DNA from: an uncultured Bacillota bacterium | Lineage (GTDB): Bacteria; Bacillota; Clostridia; Lachnospirales; Lachnospiraceae | NCBI GenBank assembly: GCA_949291945.1 | Contig: CASEXH010000004.1 | Location: 1 to 64,000 of the forward strand | Length of the DNA: 64,000 nt | Reading direction: 5' to 3' | Shown here: positions 15,259 through 23,950 of the stretch, piece by piece | How the letters are laid out: every line of letters starts with the position of its first letter | Position numbering within the stretch: position 1 is the stretch's first letter | The notes under the pieces: model-generated | The model's input: only the letters and a program-made list of their open reading frames with translations | Databases searched by the model: none | Told to the model about the DNA's origin: nothing | Program-made: the position numbers and the translations under genes

Positions 15259-17445
15259 CTAATCTTCCTTGAGATTTATCTTTGCCAAAGCCTGTGCAAA
15301 AGCATTGTTGATAGGCTCCTGGGCTTCTTTTTTCTGTTTATTCAGATACCGCTGGACATCTCTTTTGCTTACGCCGGCCCCTTCTTTTTCTCTTCTGGCC
15401 TGGAAGCTGGAGAGTTTTTCTTTATACCCGCAGGTAGCGCAGATAAAGGTATCCTCTTTGCCCTTCAGATACAGCTCCATCTTTCTGTGGCAATTCGGAC
15501 ATCGGGCGTTGGTAAGCCGGGAAATGGTCTCTCTGTGTCCACAGGCCCGGTCCTGGCATACCAGCATTTTGCTGTTCTTCCCGTTTACTGCCAGCATTCT
15601 TTTTCCGCATACCGGACATTTCGTATTGGTCAGGTTATCGTGGCGGAAGGTACCTTCTCCGGACTTGATCTCCCCGATCAGCGCCTGAGTATACTCTCTG
15701 ATATCTTTCAAAAAGAAGTTTTTCTTTAATTGTCCCCGGGCGATCCTGGACAGCCGCATTTCCCAGTCTGCAGTCAATTCCGGTTTTTTCAGATCCTCGG
15801 GCACCAGTTCCAGCAATTGTTTTCCTTTAGATGTGATGAAAATATCGCTGCCCCGCTTTTCCATAAGGAAGGTGTTGAACAGTTTTTCAATGATATCTGC
15901 CCTGGTCGCCACAGTGCCAAGTCCTCCTGTCTCTCCCAGGGTTTTTGCTGCTTTAGCATCTTTGGTCTGCATATATTTTACCGGATTTTCCATGGCGGAA
16001 AGAAGGGTGGCCTCGTTGAAATGAGCGGGAGGCTGGGTCTTTCCCAGCGTAATATCAGCCCTGTCAATCTTCAGGTGCTGGCCCTTTACCAGCTCTTTCA
16101 GTGTCTGGAACTCTTCATCTTCCTCTTCCGTCCATTCCCCGTCATAAGCTTCTTTCCAACCCTGGCTCTTTACGATTTTTCCCTTTGCAGTGAAAATTTC
16201 TCCCGCCGCCTGGCCCTTAATAGTTGTCTGCTCGTACTCAAAAGGGGGATAAAGCACACTGCAGAATCTTCGCACTACCAGATCGTAAATCTTTCTTTCC
16301 TCATTTGTCATATGATCCAGCTGAACAAACTGCTCTGTAGGGATGATCGCATGGTGGTCACTGACTTTTTTGTCGTCTACAAATGATTTTGCAACCTTTA
16401 CCGGCTTCATAGACAGAGGTCCGGCAATCTTACGATAAGGTCCTACGGCACAGGCTTTCAGCCTCTCCTTAATGGTAGGTACGATATCACTGCCGATATA
16501 TCTGGAATCTGTCCTGGGATAGGTCAATACCTTATGATGTTCATAGAGCCGCTGCATAATGTTCAAAGTTTCTTTTGCAGAAAATCCGAATTTTTTATTG
16601 GCGTCCCGCTGCAGCTCTGTCAGATCGTAAAGCCCCGGGGCATACGTCTTTTTTCCGGACTTCTCGATTTCCGTGATTTCCAGAGAGCCATTTCCGGTTT
16701 TCGCCTTTAGATCCTCTATCCGTTCTTTTGAAAAAGAACGGCGGCTTCCGCTTTTCCCATCCTGCCAGGAAAACCGGATTCCTCCTGCAAGAAGATTCAG
16801 ACCATAATATTCCTGAGGCTTAAACTGCCGGATTTCTTCTTCCCTTGCGGCAATCATGGCCAAGGTGGGGGTCTGGACCCGGCCGCAGGAAAGCTGGGCA
16901 TTGTACTTGCAGGTCAAGGCCCTGGTGGCATTGATGCCCACCAGCCAGTCTGCCTCTGCCCGGGATACTGCCGCATCATATAAAGGCTCATATTCTTTGC
17001 CGTTTCTTAAATGAGCAAAGCCTTCCCGGATTGCCTTGTCGGTAACCGATGAGATCCACAGCCGCTTCACCGTTTTTGTGCAGCGGGCTTTTTCCAGAAT
17101 CCAACGGGCTACCAGTTCCCCTTCCCGCCCTGCGTCTGTGGCAATGATAATCTCACTCACATCTTTTCTGAACAGCTGAGTCTTTACCGCCTGGTACTGC
17201 TTTGCTGTCTGTTTGATCACCACCAGCCCCATCTTCTTTGGCATCATGGGGAGATCTTCCATCTTCCATTCTTTGTATTTTTTATCGTATTCCTCCGGAT
17301 CCGCTAAAGTCACCAGATGTCCCAGGGCCCAGGTTACCACATATTTATCACCTTCCAGAGCTCCGTTCAGCTTTTTTCCGCATTTTAATACCCGGGCAAT
17401 ATCCCGGGCTACCGAAGGTTTTTCTGCTAAAACCAGAGATTTCAT
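15259..17445 (-). CDS. topB: DNA topoisomerase III (TopB), type IA
   Basis: 728-residue enzyme that decatenates and relaxes DNA by single-strand passage. The TOPRIM domain starts the protein (SLVLAEKPSVARDIARVL, with the conserved Glu) and carries ATDAGREGELVARW. The active-site tyrosine is in LTYPRTDSRYIG. SCGRVQTPTLAM marks domain IV. Two C-terminal zinc-finger units (CPVC...CQDRACG and CPNC...CATCG) follow. The start was set at ATG 17445, since GGAGAG sits 5-6 bases upstream; a longer frame begins at TTG 17466. Firmicutes carry chromosomal and plasmid/ICE topB genes; here nothing mobile surrounds it, so the housekeeping copy is more likely. Confidence 0.93.
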   Translation of the reverse strand: MKSLVLAEKPSVARDIARVLKCGKKLNGALEGDKYVVTWALGHLVTLADPEEYDKKYKEWKMEDLPMMPKKMGLVVIKQTAKQYQAVKTQLFRKDVSEIIIATDAGREGELVARWILEKARCTKTVKRLWISSVTDKAIREGFAHLRNGKEYEPLYDAAVSRAEADWLVGINATRALTCKYNAQLSCGRVQTPTLAMIAAREEEIRQFKPQEYYGLNLLAGGIRFSWQDGKSGSRRSFSKERIEDLKAKTGNGSLEITEIEKSGKKTYAPGLYDLTELQRDANKKFGFSAKETLNIMQRLYEHHKVLTYPRTDSRYIGSDIVPTIKERLKACAVGPYRKIAGPLSMKPVKVAKSFVDDKKVSDHHAIIPTEQFVQLDHMTNEERKIYDLVVRRFCSVLYPPFEYEQTTIKGQAAGEIFTAKGKIVKSQGWKEAYDGEWTEEEDEEFQTLKELVKGQHLKIDRADITLGKTQPPAHFNEATLLSAMENPVKYMQTKDAKAAKTLGETGGLGTVATRADIIEKLFNTFLMEKRGSDIFITSKGKQLLELVPEDLKKPELTADWEMRLSRIARGQLKKNFFLKDIREYTQALIGEIKSGEGTFRHDNLTNTKCPVCGKRMLAVNGKNSKMLVCQDRACGHRETISRLTNARCPNCHRKMELYLKGKEDTFICATCGYKEKLSSFQARREKEGAGVSKRDVQRYLNKQKKEAQEPINNAFAQALAKINLKED

Positions 17446-17543
17446 AGATTTCTCTCCATTTCTCAAAAATTTCTTGTCGTCATAGCTGATTATAACATAG
17501 GTCTGCCTATACCGTGAACCTCTATGTTAACCTTTTCGGGATT

Positions 17544-17595
17544 TTCACAAAAAGCTCACAAAATTTTCCCGGTATTCTCACAAAGATTTCACACT
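17544..17595. promoter_or_regulatory. 11-bp-phased TCACAAA direct repeats (relic operator?)
   Basis: TCACAAA or a close variant starts at 17545, 17556, 17578 and 17589, that is at spacings of 11, 22 and 11 bases, all on one face of the helix. OmpR/PhoB-type response regulators bind such 11-bp direct repeats. The array lies upstream of the truncated sulfotransferase-like gene and downstream (in the minus sense, upstream) of topB. Confidence 0.4.
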
Positions 17596-17616
17596 TAACC
17601 GGGAAAATAATTGAAA

Positions 17617-17950
17617 TAGGAGTACACGGGATTACGATTATTCACAGGACGATAATTATACCGGGACTTACAGCGGCACCGAAGGGGAGGAATCCTACTA
17701 TGTCAAGTACCTTGTAAATGAAGAAAAGGGTACCTACCTGCTCATAGAAAAGATTCCTGTAACATATTCCGGCTATGTCAGCTCCGTCCAGGAGCTGAGC
17801 AATACTATGCTCATAGACAGCGGAAGTGCCTTCACCGCCGTGGAACTGGATCAAAATAACCAAATCATTCAGACTCTGAAGGGGACCGGAGATACCTGGT
17901 GGTACCGGGTATTCAAGTATGACTACATCGGTTTCTGGTTTGCCGGCTGA
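17617..17950 (+). pseudogene. C-terminal remnant, probably arylsulfate sulfotransferase-like
   Basis: A plus-strand frame opens after a TGA at about 17611 and runs with coding-like composition to a TGA at 17948, but has no start codon and no ribosome site. The roughly 108-residue translation begins DYDYSQDDNYTGTYSG, continues through NTMLIDSGSAFTAVELD and ends WWYRVFKYDYIGFWFAG. The repeated beta-strand pattern and the YRVFKYD-x-x-GF ending resemble the C-terminus of bacterial ASST-type arylsulfotransferases, which are normally about 500 residues. The family call is from memory of the motif. The 5' four fifths are gone, so it cannot be functional. It converges on aroF, whose stop is 11 bases away. 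Confidence 0.55.
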
Positions 17951-17961
17951 CAGACTGATTT

Positions 17962-18972
17962 TTACATAATCTTGCAAAAAAATCCTGCTGTCTTCTTTAC
18001 CTTTTCCATCAAATCAGTAAAGCTTTGTGGTGTCAGGGACTGTTTTCCGTCACAGAGGGCTTTTTCCGGATTGTTGTGTACTTCGATCATGACCCCGTCT
18101 GCTCCTGCGGCAATAGCTGCCATGGTAAGAGGCTCTACCATGAAACGGATGCCTGCCGCATGGCTGGGGTCTACGATCACCGGAAGGTGTGTCTTAGACT
18201 TCAGCATGGGAATGGCAGATATATCCAGGGTATTCCTCATAGAAGTCTCAAAGGTGCGGATACCCCTTTCACAGAGGATCACCTGCTCATTTCCTCCTGC
18301 CATGATATATTCTGCACTCATAAGCAGTTCTTCCAGAGTATTTGCCATACCTCTCTTTAGAAGAATGGGCTTGCGGATCTTTCCCAGCTCTTTGAGAAGC
18401 TCAAAATTCTGCATATTCCTGGTTCCCACCTGGATTACGTCCACCTCTTCAAAAAGAGGCAGATGTTCAGCGCTCATGATCTCGGTTACAATGGGAAGTC
18501 CGGTAGCCTTTTTGGCCTCCACAAGCATTTTCAGGCCTTCACTTCCAAGTCCCTGGAAAGAGTATGGAGAAGTTCTGGGTTTAAAGGCTCCTCCTCTTAA
18601 TAACCCGGCTCCTGCCTTCTGAACGTCAAAAGCCACCTCTGTCATCTGTTCCCTGGTCTCCACGGAACAAGGGCCGGCGATTACCTGAAAATATCCCCCG
18701 CCGATCTTTCTGCCTCCGGCTTCTATGACCGTGTCTTTCGGGTGCATAGCCTTATTGGCTTTCTTATATGGCTCATTAATCCTTTTTACTGATTCGATCA
18801 CATCCAGAGCTCCCAGCCATTCCTCGTCTACCTCTGTGGTATCTCCGATCAGACCGATCAGAGAGGTATTCATTCCTTCGGAAAGATGGAGCTTCAGCCC
18901 CATATCAGTCAGTTGTTTTTTCAGATCTTCTACTTTTTTCTGGTCTGCATTGTTCTTTAATACAAGAATCAT
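17962..18972 (-). CDS. aroF: 3-deoxy-7-phosphoheptulonate synthase (class I-beta DAHP synthase)
   Basis: First enzyme of the shikimate pathway, joining phosphoenolpyruvate and erythrose-4-phosphate. The 336-residue protein has an N-terminal ferredoxin-like regulatory domain (MILVLKNNADQKKVEDLKK to about residue 70), typical of Thermotoga-type enzymes inhibited by Phe or Tyr, then the TIM barrel with IAGPCSVE and AFKPRTSPYSFQGLG. ILLKRGMANT and VDPSHAAG supply further phosphate and metal ligands. GGAGGG precedes the ATG. It is monocistronic and sits behind a leader peptide and attenuator rich in Tyr and Phe codons, so end-product control probably works at both transcript and enzyme level. Confidence 0.95.
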   Translation of the reverse strand: MILVLKNNADQKKVEDLKKQLTDMGLKLHLSEGMNTSLIGLIGDTTEVDEEWLGALDVIESVKRINEPYKKANKAMHPKDTVIEAGGRKIGGGYFQVIAGPCSVETREQMTEVAFDVQKAGAGLLRGGAFKPRTSPYSFQGLGSEGLKMLVEAKKATGLPIVTEIMSAEHLPLFEEVDVIQVGTRNMQNFELLKELGKIRKPILLKRGMANTLEELLMSAEYIMAGGNEQVILCERGIRTFETSMRNTLDISAIPMLKSKTHLPVIVDPSHAAGIRFMVEPLTMAAIAAGADGVMIEVHNNPEKALCDGKQSLTPQSFTDLMEKVKKTAGFFCKIM

Positions 18973-18993
18973 ATTTTTCCCTCCTATAAGTTG

Positions 18994-19026
18994 AAAAAGC
19001 CGGTGCCTGCAGCTGCAGACACCGGC
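18994..19026 (-). terminator. aroF attenuator (leader terminator)
   Basis: A near-perfect minus-strand stem GCCGGTGTCTGCAG/CTGCAGGCACCGGC (18999-19026) is followed by TTTTTC, placed between the leader peptide stop and the aroF ribosome site. CTGCAGC inside it can pair instead with GCTGCAG at 19066-19072, within the Cys-Cys codons of the leader. Confidence 0.85.
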
Positions 19027-19052
19027 TTATCTCTACGGACAGCGCCTTCCCC

Positions 19053-19154
19053 TCAGGGGATTTTCCTGCAGCAAAAAGGACCTGCGCCATAAAAGCCCAG
19101 GAAGCAGTAATAAAAATAAGAATTTCTATTTCCGCCAAGTATTTGCTGCATCAT
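19053..19154 (-). CDS. aroF leader peptide, Tyr/Phe-rich, 33 residues
   Basis: A short frame between the promoter and the attenuator. It starts at tandem ATG codons (19154, 19151) and encodes NSYFYYCFLGFYGAGPF in residues 11-27: eight of these seventeen are Tyr or Phe. It ends at TGA 19053, some 27 bases before the terminator stem. This is the layout of ribosome-mediated attenuation: stalling at Tyr/Phe codons when those tRNAs are uncharged would free an antiterminator. The ribosome site (GAAGGG, 13 bases upstream) is weak. The position, codon content, promoter and alternative pairing all agree; regulation is inferred. Confidence 0.82.
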   Translation of the reverse strand: MMQQILGGNRNSYFYYCFLGFYGAGPFCCRKIP

Positions 19155-19190
19155 TTCACTGTACCAGCCCTTCTGTTTTAAGTTATTCCT

Positions 19191-19219
19191 ATCATATCCC
19201 GTAAAGATCTTTTTGTCAA
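19191..19219 (-). promoter_or_regulatory. Promoter of aroF leader
   Basis: Consensus TTGACA (19214-19219) and TATGAT (19191-19196) with a 17-base spacer on the minus strand. Transcription would start about 30 bases before the leader peptide ATG. Confidence 0.85.
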
Positions 19220-19274
19220 CCGGAAATTTTAGCAATTTAAAGTGAAACAGCGACAAGATTTAACGAAAAAAGAA

Positions 19275-19303
19275 TTGTCAGCACAAGGCAGGTCTTTTAT
19301 AAT
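19275..19303 (+). promoter_or_regulatory. Promoter of moxR-DUF58-transglutaminase operon
   Basis: TTGTCA (19275-19280) and TATAAT (19298-19303), spacer 17, about 50 bases before the moxR ATG and divergent from the aroF promoter. Confidence 0.8.
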
Positions 19304-19355
19304 GGAATTAGAATACAAAACGCTTTTTAGAAGCATTGTCAAAGGAGAAATCAGC

Positions 19356-20312
19356 ATGAACAGCCAAGAGACCCACAGCCGGCAGGCCTATCAGGTGATA
19401 CGCCAGGTTCAGAAAGCCGTGATCGGAAAAGAAACATGTATCCGGAAAGTCATGATGGCAATCTTAAGTTCCGGCCATATACTTCTGGAAGACATACCCG
19501 GAGTAGGAAAGACCACCATGGCTCTGGCTTTTTCCAAAGCTTTGGATCTTAAAGAAAACCGCCTGACTTTCACTCCCGATGTTCTCCCCGCTGATCTTAC
19601 CGGCTTCACCATGTACCGAAAAGAAACCGGTCAATTCTATTATCAGCCGGGAGCAGTAATGTGCAATCTTTTTCTCGGGGATGAGATCAACCGTACATCT
19701 CCCAGAACCCAGTCTGCCCTTTTGGAAGTCATGGAAGAAGGACAGGTCAGTGTAGACGGTGTAACTCATCCTCTTCCCAGGCCATTTATCGTGATCGCCA
19801 CTCAGAATCCGGCAGGCTCTGCAGGCACCCAGCTTCTTCCCCAGTCCCAGCTGGACCGTTTTACAGTCTGTCTCACTATGGGATATCCGGACATGCAAGA
19901 AGAGATCTCCATCCTGAAAGGCCGTATTGCTCGAAATACCATTGAACAGGTACAGCCGGCTGCTGATGCAAAAAGACTTCTTCTTATGCAGGAAGAGGTT
20001 CGGGAAGTCTTCATACACGATCGTATTTATCACTACATCGGCAGACTGGCCCAGGCCACCAGAAACAATCCCATGATTGAGCTGGGTATCAGTCCCAGAG
20101 GTTCACTGGCTCTTGCCCGCATGGCCCAGGCCAGCGCCTACCTGCGGGATAAAACCTATGTAACTCCTGATGATGTACAGGAAATCCTGATGGACGTCTG
20201 GGGCCACCGTATCCTTCTGAACGCCAAGGCAAGGATCAGCCATCTGACTTCTGCCGGCGTTTTGGAAGAGATCCTGAAATCGGTTCCCGCTCCATCCCTC
20301 CGCAAATCCTGA
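19356..20312 (+). CDS. MoxR family AAA+ ATPase
   Basis: A 318-residue cytoplasmic AAA+ chaperone-like ATPase. Walker A is GVGKTT (49-54), and Walker B is the FLGDEINRTSPRTQSALLEVMEE region, typical of MoxR proteins. Sensor 1 is ATQNPAG, and the lid domain follows SPRGSLALARMAQA. These ATPases act with adjacent DUF58 and transglutaminase-like membrane proteins in envelope protein maturation; partners are not defined for this clade. The start at 19356 is chosen for AAAGGAG eight bases upstream rather than an in-frame ATG at 19242, which overlaps the promoter. It is first in a three-gene operon. Confidence 0.92.
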   Translation: MNSQETHSRQAYQVIRQVQKAVIGKETCIRKVMMAILSSGHILLEDIPGVGKTTMALAFSKALDLKENRLTFTPDVLPADLTGFTMYRKETGQFYYQPGAVMCNLFLGDEINRTSPRTQSALLEVMEEGQVSVDGVTHPLPRPFIVIATQNPAGSAGTQLLPQSQLDRFTVCLTMGYPDMQEEISILKGRIARNTIEQVQPAADAKRLLLMQEEVREVFIHDRIYHYIGRLAQATRNNPMIELGISPRGSLALARMAQASAYLRDKTYVTPDDVQEILMDVWGHRILLNAKARISHLTSAGVLEEILKSVPAPSLRKS

Positions 20313-20321
20313 GGTAAAGTT

Positions 20322-21428
20322 ATGATCCATCCATTTTTTCTCCTGCTATTCTTTGTCCTGCTTTATACTGCAGTTCTGTATAAAAGCGGAGCTGCCCTGA
20401 CACTGTGTGTCCTTTTTATCTTCTGGTTTCTTGCCTCGGTTTTTCATGTTCTGTATAACCTCAGAAAGGTCCAGATTGATTTTCCTTTTTCTGCTTATAC
20501 CGGCAAAAAGGAACAGCAGGCAATTTTTACCTTTACTGTGAAAAATACCGGATTTCTTCCTTTATCCAGGGTCAGGCTGCGGCTCCTGCTTTTGGATCAA
20601 AGCGGAAAAAAAGTCGAAGATAAAAGGCTGTTTCTGTCTCTCGGCCCCAAAAGCCGCAGAAAATATTCTCTGACCTTTTCTTCCCCTTACAGCGGAAGGT
20701 TTCATATACAGTTGAAGAAATTCCGGATTTACAGCTTTTTTTCTCTGGTCAGTCTTACTCGAAAAATCAATCTCCTGGGGGAAGCCGTATTTTTCCCCCA
20801 GCCTTCTCCTGTTCCTGTAAAGATCAGTGAAAAAACCCGGTATTTTGTTCCTGAAGGCGAGGACAATCTGGAAACTCCCTTTCTGTCCCCTTCCGCTGCC
20901 GGAAGTTTCGGGGAAGATATCCGCAGTTACCGTCCCCAGGATTCCATAAAACTGGTACACTGGAAGCTCAGTGCCAGAAACGGGGAGCTGCTTGTACGGA
21001 TTCCCGCTTCCGAAGAAGGATTTTTGGTCCTGCTGTTTTTAGATCTGGCAGCCCCGGATCAGAAAGATTCTGCCAGACAGATCAGTGCCTTTTTCCAGTG
21101 TGCCGTCTCTCTCTCTTTTTCCATGCTGGAGCTGAAATGCAGCCATCTGATGATCTGGTTTGACCAGAAAGAACAGTGCCTGAGACGTTTTCCTGTCTGG
21201 AATGAAGAAGAACTGAATTTTGCTGTGTACTGTCTCCTTCACGGAGATTTTTATCAGTCCTCCCAAAATCTGTATTCTCTTTATTCCAGGGAACATCCCA
21301 CCGATACCTGGGCCTGCAGACTTTTACTGGATACCGGCCTGAATCTTTGGCAGGAGGAGAAAAAGCTGTTCTCTTCCTCTCCGGAAACTTTAGAAGAGGA
21401 TATGGCCCTGGCAGAAATCATTTTATAA
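20322..21428 (+). CDS. DUF58 domain membrane protein
   Basis: A 368-residue protein with two N-terminal transmembrane helices (about 3-20 and 22-44), a beta-sandwich-like extracytoplasmic or linker section, and the DUF58 (von Willebrand A-like) core. The core mark is the RSYRPQDSIKLVHWKLSARNG segment near residue 205, with the conserved R-x-Y-x-x-x-D and H-W-x-x-S/T residues. It follows moxR by 10 bases and precedes the transglutaminase gene by 10 bases. MoxR, DUF58 and TgpA-like triads are recurrent; the ATPase probably acts on the VWA-like protein. Confidence 0.9.
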   Translation: MIHPFFLLLFFVLLYTAVLYKSGAALTLCVLFIFWFLASVFHVLYNLRKVQIDFPFSAYTGKKEQQAIFTFTVKNTGFLPLSRVRLRLLLLDQSGKKVEDKRLFLSLGPKSRRKYSLTFSSPYSGRFHIQLKKFRIYSFFSLVSLTRKINLLGEAVFFPQPSPVPVKISEKTRYFVPEGEDNLETPFLSPSAAGSFGEDIRSYRPQDSIKLVHWKLSARNGELLVRIPASEEGFLVLLFLDLAAPDQKDSARQISAFFQCAVSLSFSMLELKCSHLMIWFDQKEQCLRRFPVWNEEELNFAVYCLLHGDFYQSSQNLYSLYSREHPTDTWACRLLLDTGLNLWQEEKKLFSSSPETLEEDMALAEIIL

Positions 21429-21437
21429 CTTTGGAGG

Positions 21438-23780
21438 ATGGACATGAAGAAAAAGCAAAATTTTCCCCTTACGATCCAGATCGAAAGTTCCGGTCATAGC
21501 AAAGGCAGCCCTCTGCTGGGATTCCTTTGTTCTCTTCTTCTGTTCTTTTTTGCCTGCGGCAGCTTTCTCCTGAACTTTTCCCTTATTTTCTCTCCCGGTT
21601 TCTCACTTACTGCCTCAGCAGGCCTTTGGGGGATTCCCGGGCTTATGGGCTCCCTACTTTTTTCCCTACGGAAAAGCAGAAGATTTCCGGCAGCCCTCCT
21701 TGGCAGCTGGGGTCTGCTGTTCTTGTTCCTGTATCTTTTCCGGGAAGCTTTTTCCCGGCAGCTTTCCAGCGCCGCAGGAGCCGTAGAAAAATTAGTCAAC
21801 ACTGTTTATAATCTCCGTCTTTTCCCCGGATACGAGGACAGCATAAAGGATAAATGGATCCTCTGTTTTTTCCTGATCACTCTTTATATGCTCCTGATCC
21901 TTCTATCCATGCTCTGGAAAAAACGCCTTCTCTTTGTGCTGCTTCTGGGACTTCCTGGACTGTTCTCTTACCTTCTGGAAGTCTCTGTTCCTGTTACCCT
22001 TTTCGCCCTGCCTTTAGGAGCTTTTATCCTCTGGAGAGGGGCTCTCTTCTCCCAAAATGTATCCCGGCTGTGGCTGCTTGCCCTTCCCATTCAGGGACTT
22101 CTTTTTCTGACTGCCGCCTGTGTCTTTACACCCCTTCTCTCTCCCTGGGTCTTTCAATCCAGCGAGGTTTTTTCTGCCCGAATTAACGCAGTGGGAAATC
22201 AATTGTTATTCGGAGGAAAAGCAGCTCCTGTCCCTTCACAGCATGGGGAGGGAGAGACCGGTGCAGGCGGCTTTTCCTACGAGGCTCAGACTGACACCCA
22301 GATGATCACCAGCAACCCGCCCTCCTACACTTCCCAGAATGTCCTGTCCCTGGAAATGGATAGAGAAATTTCTCAGCCTCTGTATTTAAGAGGTTATGTA
22401 GGGGCCGATTACAGAGATTATCAATGGAGTCCTCCGGGGGATGAAGAGTGGTATACCTACGCTCAGGGCAGCGGTTTCTCGAGACAACAGGCCGGGGACG
22501 TCTATAATATGCCCCTGTATGGGATTCCTGTGGAAGATACTTTTTCCCTGTTCATGGAATTTCCTGCCTCTCCTGCCTTCACTTATCTGCCTCTGGCCGG
22601 TAACAGCAGCAGCCTTTACCAATCCGAAAGCAACCGTCTGAGCGTCAATGCTTCTCCAAATATCAGCGGCCAATGCTTTCCTCTCACCATAGATACTATG
22701 AATGAAGTATCTATGGATAATTTTGATCAGAACAGTCGGGACTTATTAAGGGCCTATGAAGCTTTCTGCAAGAACCGTTATACTACCTGGGAAGAGCAGA
22801 TACCGGAAAACCTTCTTGCAGAGCTGGAACAGCTCCCGGTTTATTCCTCCATACCAGAAGATCCCTCTGATCAGGATATCCGAAACGCCGCAGAAGAGAT
22901 CCAAAACTTTCTGTGGGATCATGCTTCCTACAGTCTGGCCCTGGATTCCTTTTCTTCGGATGTTCCTCTTGCCCAGGAACTCCTCTATGAACAGAGAATG
23001 GGGTTCTGCATACACTTTGCCACTGTGGGTACCCAGCTTTTCCGCATGTATGGCATCCCTGCCCGGTATGTCAGCGGTTATTTCGTTCTCCCGGATATGG
23101 TGACTGAAAATTCCCAGGGAAATTTCACCGGGGATATCCCGGATTCCCGGGCCCATGCCTGGGTGGAAGTCTATACTCAAGGTGCAGGCTGGATCCCCGT
23201 AGAGGTAACCCCAGGTTCCCAGCGTTCTGCCGTTCAGACTCCAGAGACCAATGAGACTGCTCCCCGGGATACGGCTGAGGAAGAAACTCCTGATAATACC
23301 GGCGAAGAAAACAGCGGAATTACCGGAAGCGGAGAAAAGGATCCCGGTGTTCTGGATACTCTTGCAGCGATAGGAAAAGGCCTTCTTATCACCATCTTAG
23401 TCCTGGGTGTACTGGTTCTCCTCCTGCTGTTTGTCCGCCGCCTGCTGTTTCGCTTCCGGCTGGGCTATTTTGCCGGCAATTCCACTCAGGCATACCTGAC
23501 TGTGTTCAAAAATCTGATAAGACTCTGGGAACTGGAATTTTCCATAGAGATCCAGACTTCCACAGACCTTGAATATTTCCGTCTTCTTTCAGAAAAACTC
23601 CCTGATCCTCTGAAAGAAGAACTTGTCGCTCTGTACACGGACGCAGAAGCCTTCGCCTATGGCCAGAAAAAACCTTCCCCCGCCCAGCTTGGCAATCTCC
23701 GCCGTTACTACCTGCGGCAGCGGAAAACCTATATTGCCGGAAAAAAAGGACTGAAAAAACTCCCCAGCCTGCTAGTATAA
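21438..23780 (+). CDS. Transglutaminase-like membrane protein (TgpA family)
   Basis: A 780-residue polytopic protein. The N-terminal half has about seven hydrophobic helices (20-230). A large extracytoplasmic region carries the transglutaminase/protease-like core with Cys524 (MGFCIHFATV) and His573 (SRAHAWVEVY). The third position reads Glu in WIPVEVTPG rather than the common Asp. A Thr/Glu/Gly-rich linker follows, then one more helix (about 645-670) and a cytoplasmic DUF4129-like tail. This is the full TgpA layout, normally paired with MoxR and DUF58, as here. A role in envelope protein crosslinking or processing is family-based inference. Repeat R2 lies just downstream. Confidence 0.9.
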   Translation: MDMKKKQNFPLTIQIESSGHSKGSPLLGFLCSLLLFFFACGSFLLNFSLIFSPGFSLTASAGLWGIPGLMGSLLFSLRKSRRFPAALLGSWGLLFLFLYLFREAFSRQLSSAAGAVEKLVNTVYNLRLFPGYEDSIKDKWILCFFLITLYMLLILLSMLWKKRLLFVLLLGLPGLFSYLLEVSVPVTLFALPLGAFILWRGALFSQNVSRLWLLALPIQGLLFLTAACVFTPLLSPWVFQSSEVFSARINAVGNQLLFGGKAAPVPSQHGEGETGAGGFSYEAQTDTQMITSNPPSYTSQNVLSLEMDREISQPLYLRGYVGADYRDYQWSPPGDEEWYTYAQGSGFSRQQAGDVYNMPLYGIPVEDTFSLFMEFPASPAFTYLPLAGNSSSLYQSESNRLSVNASPNISGQCFPLTIDTMNEVSMDNFDQNSRDLLRAYEAFCKNRYTTWEEQIPENLLAELEQLPVYSSIPEDPSDQDIRNAAEEIQNFLWDHASYSLALDSFSSDVPLAQELLYEQRMGFCIHFATVGTQLFRMYGIPARYVSGYFVLPDMVTENSQGNFTGDIPDSRAHAWVEVYTQGAGWIPVEVTPGSQRSAVQTPETNETAPRDTAEEETPDNTGEENSGITGSGEKDPGVLDTLAAIGKGLLITILVLGVLVLLLLFVRRLLFRFRLGYFAGNSTQAYLTVFKNLIRLWELEFSIEIQTSTDLEYFRLLSEKLPDPLKEELVALYTDAEAFAYGQKKPSPAQLGNLRRYYLRQRKTYIAGKKGLKKLPSLLV

Positions 23781-23826
23781 CCTCTTCTCACTGCCGGTAT
23801 AACCTCTTCCGGCCCCAGAAAACTAA

Positions 23827-23924
23827 AGGAACCGCCATCTGTTTTATGCGAATTTGCCGAGCACGTTTTGAGACTACAGACTCAAAGCAGCGCAGGCTGA
23901 GCAATAAAACAGACGGCGGTTCCT
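23827..23924. repeat. Dispersed palindromic element, copy R2
   Basis: Outer arms AGGAACCGCCATCTGTTTTA and the near-complement ending GGCGGTTCCT enclose the same conserved centre as R1, here inverted: TGCGAATTTGCCGAGCA, then TTTGAGACTACAGACTCAAA, then GCGCAGGCTGAGCAA. The arm sequence differs completely from R1 but is still self-paired. It lies between converging genes, where it could end transcription. Confidence 0.85.
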
Positions 23925-23950
23925 GAGAACTTTGCCACCCCGGAAGCGGC

